Origin: an uncultured Eubacteriales bacterium
Lineage (GTDB): Bacteria > Bacillota > Clostridia > Peptostreptococcales > Anaerovoracaceae
Direction of reading: 5' to 3'
DNA: 64,000 nt
Assembly: GCA_910583765.1 (NCBI GenBank)
Contig: CAJTYS010000013.1
Coordinates: 18,744 to 82,743, forward strand
Positions 61,382 through 64,000 of this stretch are shown here, piece by piece. Position 1 is the first letter of the stretch. Each line of letters opens with the position of its first letter. The notes beneath the pieces were generated by a model that saw nothing but the letters and a program-made list of their open reading frames with translations, had not been told where the DNA came from and did no database searches. Position numbers and translations under genes: made by a program.

Positions 61382-62580
61382 ATGGGCAATACGGAACAAA
61401 AAATGCTTCCTATTGGGATCGAAAGCTTTAAAGAGATTTGTACAGATAACTTTTATTATGTGGACAAGACGGCAATGATCCGGGATTTGATTCGCAGACG
61501 GGGCAAGGTGAATTTGTTTACGCGTCCCCGCAGATTTGGAAAATCTCTTAATATAGCCATGCTCCAGAGTTTTTTTGAGGTAGGCGGTGATAAGACCATG
61601 TTCAATAGCCTGAAAATTTCAAACGAAACGGAGTTCTGTGAAAGATATATGGGAAAATTCCCGGTTGTGTCCATCAGCCTAAAAAGTGTCAATGCCGCTG
61701 ACTACATAACGGCTCGTGCGCTGATGCGGGATGTCATCGGCAATGAGGCTTTGCGGTTTTGACTGGGTGTTTGCGAATATCCAAAGAAAGCATTTTCACA
61801 GGACTGAACAATTTGAAAGTTTTTTCCGTGACAGATACGGATTGTGATTCCTATTTTGGATTTACAGATGAGGAAGTCAAAAAAATGCTGGAATATTATG
61901 ATTTGGATGATAAGCGCGATGCTATCAAAGAATGGTACGATGGGTATCATTTTGGAGATGCTGATGTCTACTGTCCATGGGATGTGATCAGTTACGTGGA
62001 CAAACTCCTGACCAAACGGACGCTGCCGCCCCAGGACTACTGGTCCAATACCAGCGGCAATGAAGTAGTAAGAAAGCTTCTGGAGAACGCGACGCCGGAC
62101 ACCAGGAACGCGATAGAGCATTTGATCGCTGGTGAATCCATTCAAAAAAGGATCAGAAATGAGCTGACTTACAGAGGGCTGTATGATAATATTGAAAATG
62201 TATGGAGCGTCCTTTTTGCCGCCGGATATCTAACGCAGGATGGAGAAACGGATGGAGACATGCTTAAATTGGTGATCCCTAACAGGGAGATCCACAATAT
62301 TTTCATGACACAGATCAGAGATTGGATGCAAAATAAAGCAAGAGAAGACAGCGTGCGATTAAATGCGTTTTGTGAAGCTTTCAAACATGCTGACCAAGAA
62401 AAGGCGCAGGTGATCTTCACACAATATTTAAATGAGACTGTTAGCATCAGAGACACAGCCATCAGGAAAGAATTGAAGGAAAACTTTTATCATGGCTTTC
62501 TGCTGGGTTTATTGCGTTTTCGAGGGGATTGGAAAGGGCGGTGGAAACCATGCCGGAGCTGCCGGAAATTGAAACCATAA
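61382..62580 (+). pseudogene. AAA-ATPase-like / PD-(D/E)XK protein, copy 3, disrupted
   Basis: The ATG at 61382 has AGGAG ahead and encodes a normal N-terminus (LPIGIESFKEICTDNFYYVD, then RPRRFGKSLN), but the frame stops at 61762 after GNEALRF. The following frame resumes inside the family sequence at VLTGCLRISKESIFTGLNNL. Compared with the 37-kb copy about 100 codons are missing there, including the Walker B ILIDEYD segment, and the join is out of frame. The second part runs normally through YWSNTSGNEVVRKL to FYHGFLLGLL, then leaves the family in a nonsense tail and ends at 62580 inside mutM. The whole C-terminal nuclease domain is gone. So it has both an internal deletion and a 3' truncation, and cannot make the intact protein. 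Confidence 0.88.
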
Positions 62581-63380
62581 AGAGAGTGCTGGAACCGCAA
62601 GTGCAAGGACAAACCATTGAAAAAGCAGTGGTCAGGCACCCAAAAGTCATAGTGCGTCCGACTGCGGATGAGTTTTGCGAAAGGCTTGCGGGCCAGACTA
62701 TTGATCATCTGGAACGGAGAGGAAAATTTTTAACCATCGCTTTGGCCGATCAGGAGCGGATCGTTTTGCATCTGCGTATGACAGGCTGCTTGCTGCTGGC
62801 CCCAGCGGATCTGCCAGAGGAAAAGCATACCCATGTGGTTCTGCAACTGAGCGGCGGGAGTGAATTGCGTTTTTCTGACATGCGCCGTTTCGGGCGTTTT
62901 TGGCTGTTTCAAAAAAATGAGGACAATACAGATAGCGGCATGGAAAAATTAGGAATGGAACCCTTTGATCCTGCTTTTTCCGCCGGATACTTGGAGGCTC
63001 GTTTGGGCAGACGCAAGAAAACGATCAAAGCCTGTTTGCTGGAGCAGGAGATCATTGCTGGCATCGGCAACATTTATTCGGATGAGATCCTGTTCACCGC
63101 AGGAATCCATCCGGTGCGTCCGGCAGCCAGTTTGACATGGGAGGAGTGGGAACGCCTTGCTGCGGTCATTCCAGAACGCCTTTCCTATTTCATTGAAAAA
63201 AATAAAGTCACACCAAAAGAATACTTGGAATCAAAAGGAGAAAATTACCGCAACGCACCGTTTTTACAGGTCTATGGACATGAAGGAACTCCTTGTCCCA
63301 TTTGCGGCAGCAAACTTTGCCGCATGGTGGTAGGTGGCAGGAGCAGCGTGTATTGTCCGGTTTGCCAAAAAGAGAAATGA
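62550..63380 (+). CDS. mutM: Formamidopyrimidine-DNA glycosylase
   Basis: 276-residue base-excision repair enzyme removing 8-oxoguanine and ring-opened purines, then cutting the strand. It starts MPELPEIE: Pro2 is the Schiff-base nucleophile and Glu3 catalytic, so ATG 62550 must be the start. Other landmarks: Lys near 57 in ERRGKFL, HLRMTG, EQEIIAGIGNIYSDEILF (helix-two-turn-helix) and a C-terminal zinc finger CPICGSKL with SSVYCPVCQ. The ribosome site and any promoter lie within the remains of the AAA/PD-(D/E)XK copy 3, whose frame overlaps the first 31 bases. Confidence 0.96.
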   Translation: MPELPEIETIKRVLEPQVQGQTIEKAVVRHPKVIVRPTADEFCERLAGQTIDHLERRGKFLTIALADQERIVLHLRMTGCLLLAPADLPEEKHTHVVLQLSGGSELRFSDMRRFGRFWLFQKNEDNTDSGMEKLGMEPFDPAFSAGYLEARLGRRKKTIKACLLEQEIIAGIGNIYSDEILFTAGIHPVRPAASLTWEEWERLAAVIPERLSYFIEKNKVTPKEYLESKGENYRNAPFLQVYGHEGTPCPICGSKLCRMVVGGRSSVYCPVCQKEK

Positions 63381-63446
63381 AGCAGGTTGATAAAAGCAGA
63401 AATCAGCAGATTGAGATCGGCTCGCAAATGTTTCCGGATAAAAAGT

Positions 63447-63490
63447 CTGCCTTTTGAAAGTGTTTGTCAAAGGCAGGCTTTGCTTTTTAA
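63447..63490 (+). terminator. Terminator after mutM
   Basis: CTGCCTTTTGA (63447-63457) pairs with TCAAAGGCAG (63468-63477), one bulged base, followed by GCTTTGCTTTTT. The T-run reaches the 3' end of the converging gene. Confidence 0.65.
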
Positions 63491-64000
63491 GCTCGTTCAA
63501 ATTTTACAACGTAAGACCCTAAGACTTGCTGGCAGGGGATGGCGGCGGCATTTTCCGCTGAAAGCGGCTGTTTCTCATAATCCTTTTCCTGCGGCGAGAA
63601 AAACGCAGGGAGCGTCTTCCCCATGGAAACACCGTGCGCGTCATGATCATGGAAACTCCAAGCAAACTCGCAGTCACAGAATTCTTTGTTTACCGTGACA
63701 TGTTCAGGTGGCCGCAGGTGTGGGACTTGGCTAAGGAAAAAGCAGCCGTCGTTATCCTGTTCCGCGGGGCAGTTTCCTGCAACGCCCACAGCCGTATACG
63801 TGATTGTCAGGAAGGGTGCGGTAAAGGTGAGGCTTTTCCCATTCCTTTCATATGTGAGGTCGTGAGTTTCGCTGTTCCAATTGGCGATGTTCAGCCAGCC
63901 CCGCTTTCCCTGAGATGCGGCTGCGGTGTTGAGCTCCAAGTACGCACGCTGTTCATTTTGGATTTCAGCATTCATGCGGAGAACGGGGCGAAGGGATTCA
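63487..64000 (-). CDS. Unrecognised protein, 5' end beyond the window
   Basis: The frame is open to the right edge. The first internal ATG (63975) has no ribosome site, and the codons before it (ESLRPVLR) continue in frame, so the gene most likely starts outside. At least 170 residues are visible. They read like a compact, partly beta-rich cytosolic protein with a Cys/His patch (CDCEFAWSFHDHDAHG) and end SYVVKFERA. No signal peptide in the visible part. I do not recognise the family. Confidence 0.6.
   Translation of the reverse strand, partial: ESLRPVLRMNAEIQNEQRAYLELNTAAASQGKRGWLNIANWNSETHDLTYERNGKSLTFTAPFLTITYTAVGVAGNCPAEQDNDGCFFLSQVPHLRPPEHVTVNKEFCDCEFAWSFHDHDAHGVSMGKTLPAFFSPQEKDYEKQPLSAENAAAIPCQQVLGSYVVKFERA

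Overview
The window looks like a chromosomal segment of an endospore-forming, anaerobic Clostridia (Bacillota) bacterium of moderate GC. This rests on the spore germination pair cwlJ-gerQ, the sporulation pair yqfC-yqfD followed by phoH-ybeY-cdd-era-recO, the recO-(DUF4342)-glycyl-tRNA synthetase-pyruvate phosphate dikinase order, strong AGGAGG ribosome sites, and many TGn-extended -10 promoters. No rRNA, tRNA, CRISPR array, intact insertion sequence or prophage was seen. The genus cannot be fixed from sequence alone.

Layout. 1-9 kb: purine/amide metabolism, with DeoD (cut by the window edge), a PucR-type regulator divergent from a cytosine-permease-like NCS1 transporter plus a DUF917 protein, then an S66 LD-carboxypeptidase, an acyl-CoA synthetase and an M20 amidohydrolase. 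9-11.6 kb: gerQ-like/cwlJ spore genes and a LysR regulator. 11.9-24.3 kb: a first AAA-ATPase-like/PD-(D/E)XK gene, a YkuD L,D-transpeptidase, dnaE, pfkA, a ClC-type channel, a MATE exporter and citrate synthase. 24.7-26.2 kb: a protein built from five 22-residue repeats and a PHP histidinol phosphatase, both minus strand. 26.3-36 kb: the conserved housekeeping cluster yqfC to ppdK. 36-40.2 kb: accessory stretch with an Ig-like surface protein, a second AAA/PD-(D/E)XK gene, an AT-rich 208-bp palindromic element and a cation efflux protein.

40.3-59.2 kb: a large and coherent alpha-galactoside locus. An AraC regulator and a GH31 glycosidase run leftward. Running rightward from one strong promoter are a sugar-binding lipoprotein, two permeases, a GH36 alpha-galactosidase, the MsmK-type ATPase, a cytosolic ParB-like/BMP-like fusion, a small metallophosphoesterase, a GH13 amylosucrase-like enzyme, galK, galE, galT and a fructokinase. 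The set predicts uptake of raffinose-type sugars, cleavage to galactose plus sucrose, Leloir-pathway use of galactose, sucrose cleavage and fructose phosphorylation. Two members (the ParB/BMP fusion and the phosphoesterase) have no evident metabolic job and may be sensors or regulators.

59.2-64 kb: a secreted Cys/His-repeat protein, an AlbA_2-type regulator, a third AAA/PD-(D/E)XK copy that is broken by an internal deletion and loses its nuclease domain at a junction with mutM, mutM itself, and an unrecognised gene running off the right edge.

Most worth following: the three AAA/PD-(D/E)XK paralogues (one decaying into mutM), the ParB/BMP fusion inside the sugar operon, the secreted Cys/His tandem-repeat protein, the 38.8-kb palindromic element, and the 22-residue-repeat protein with a near-consensus promoter.
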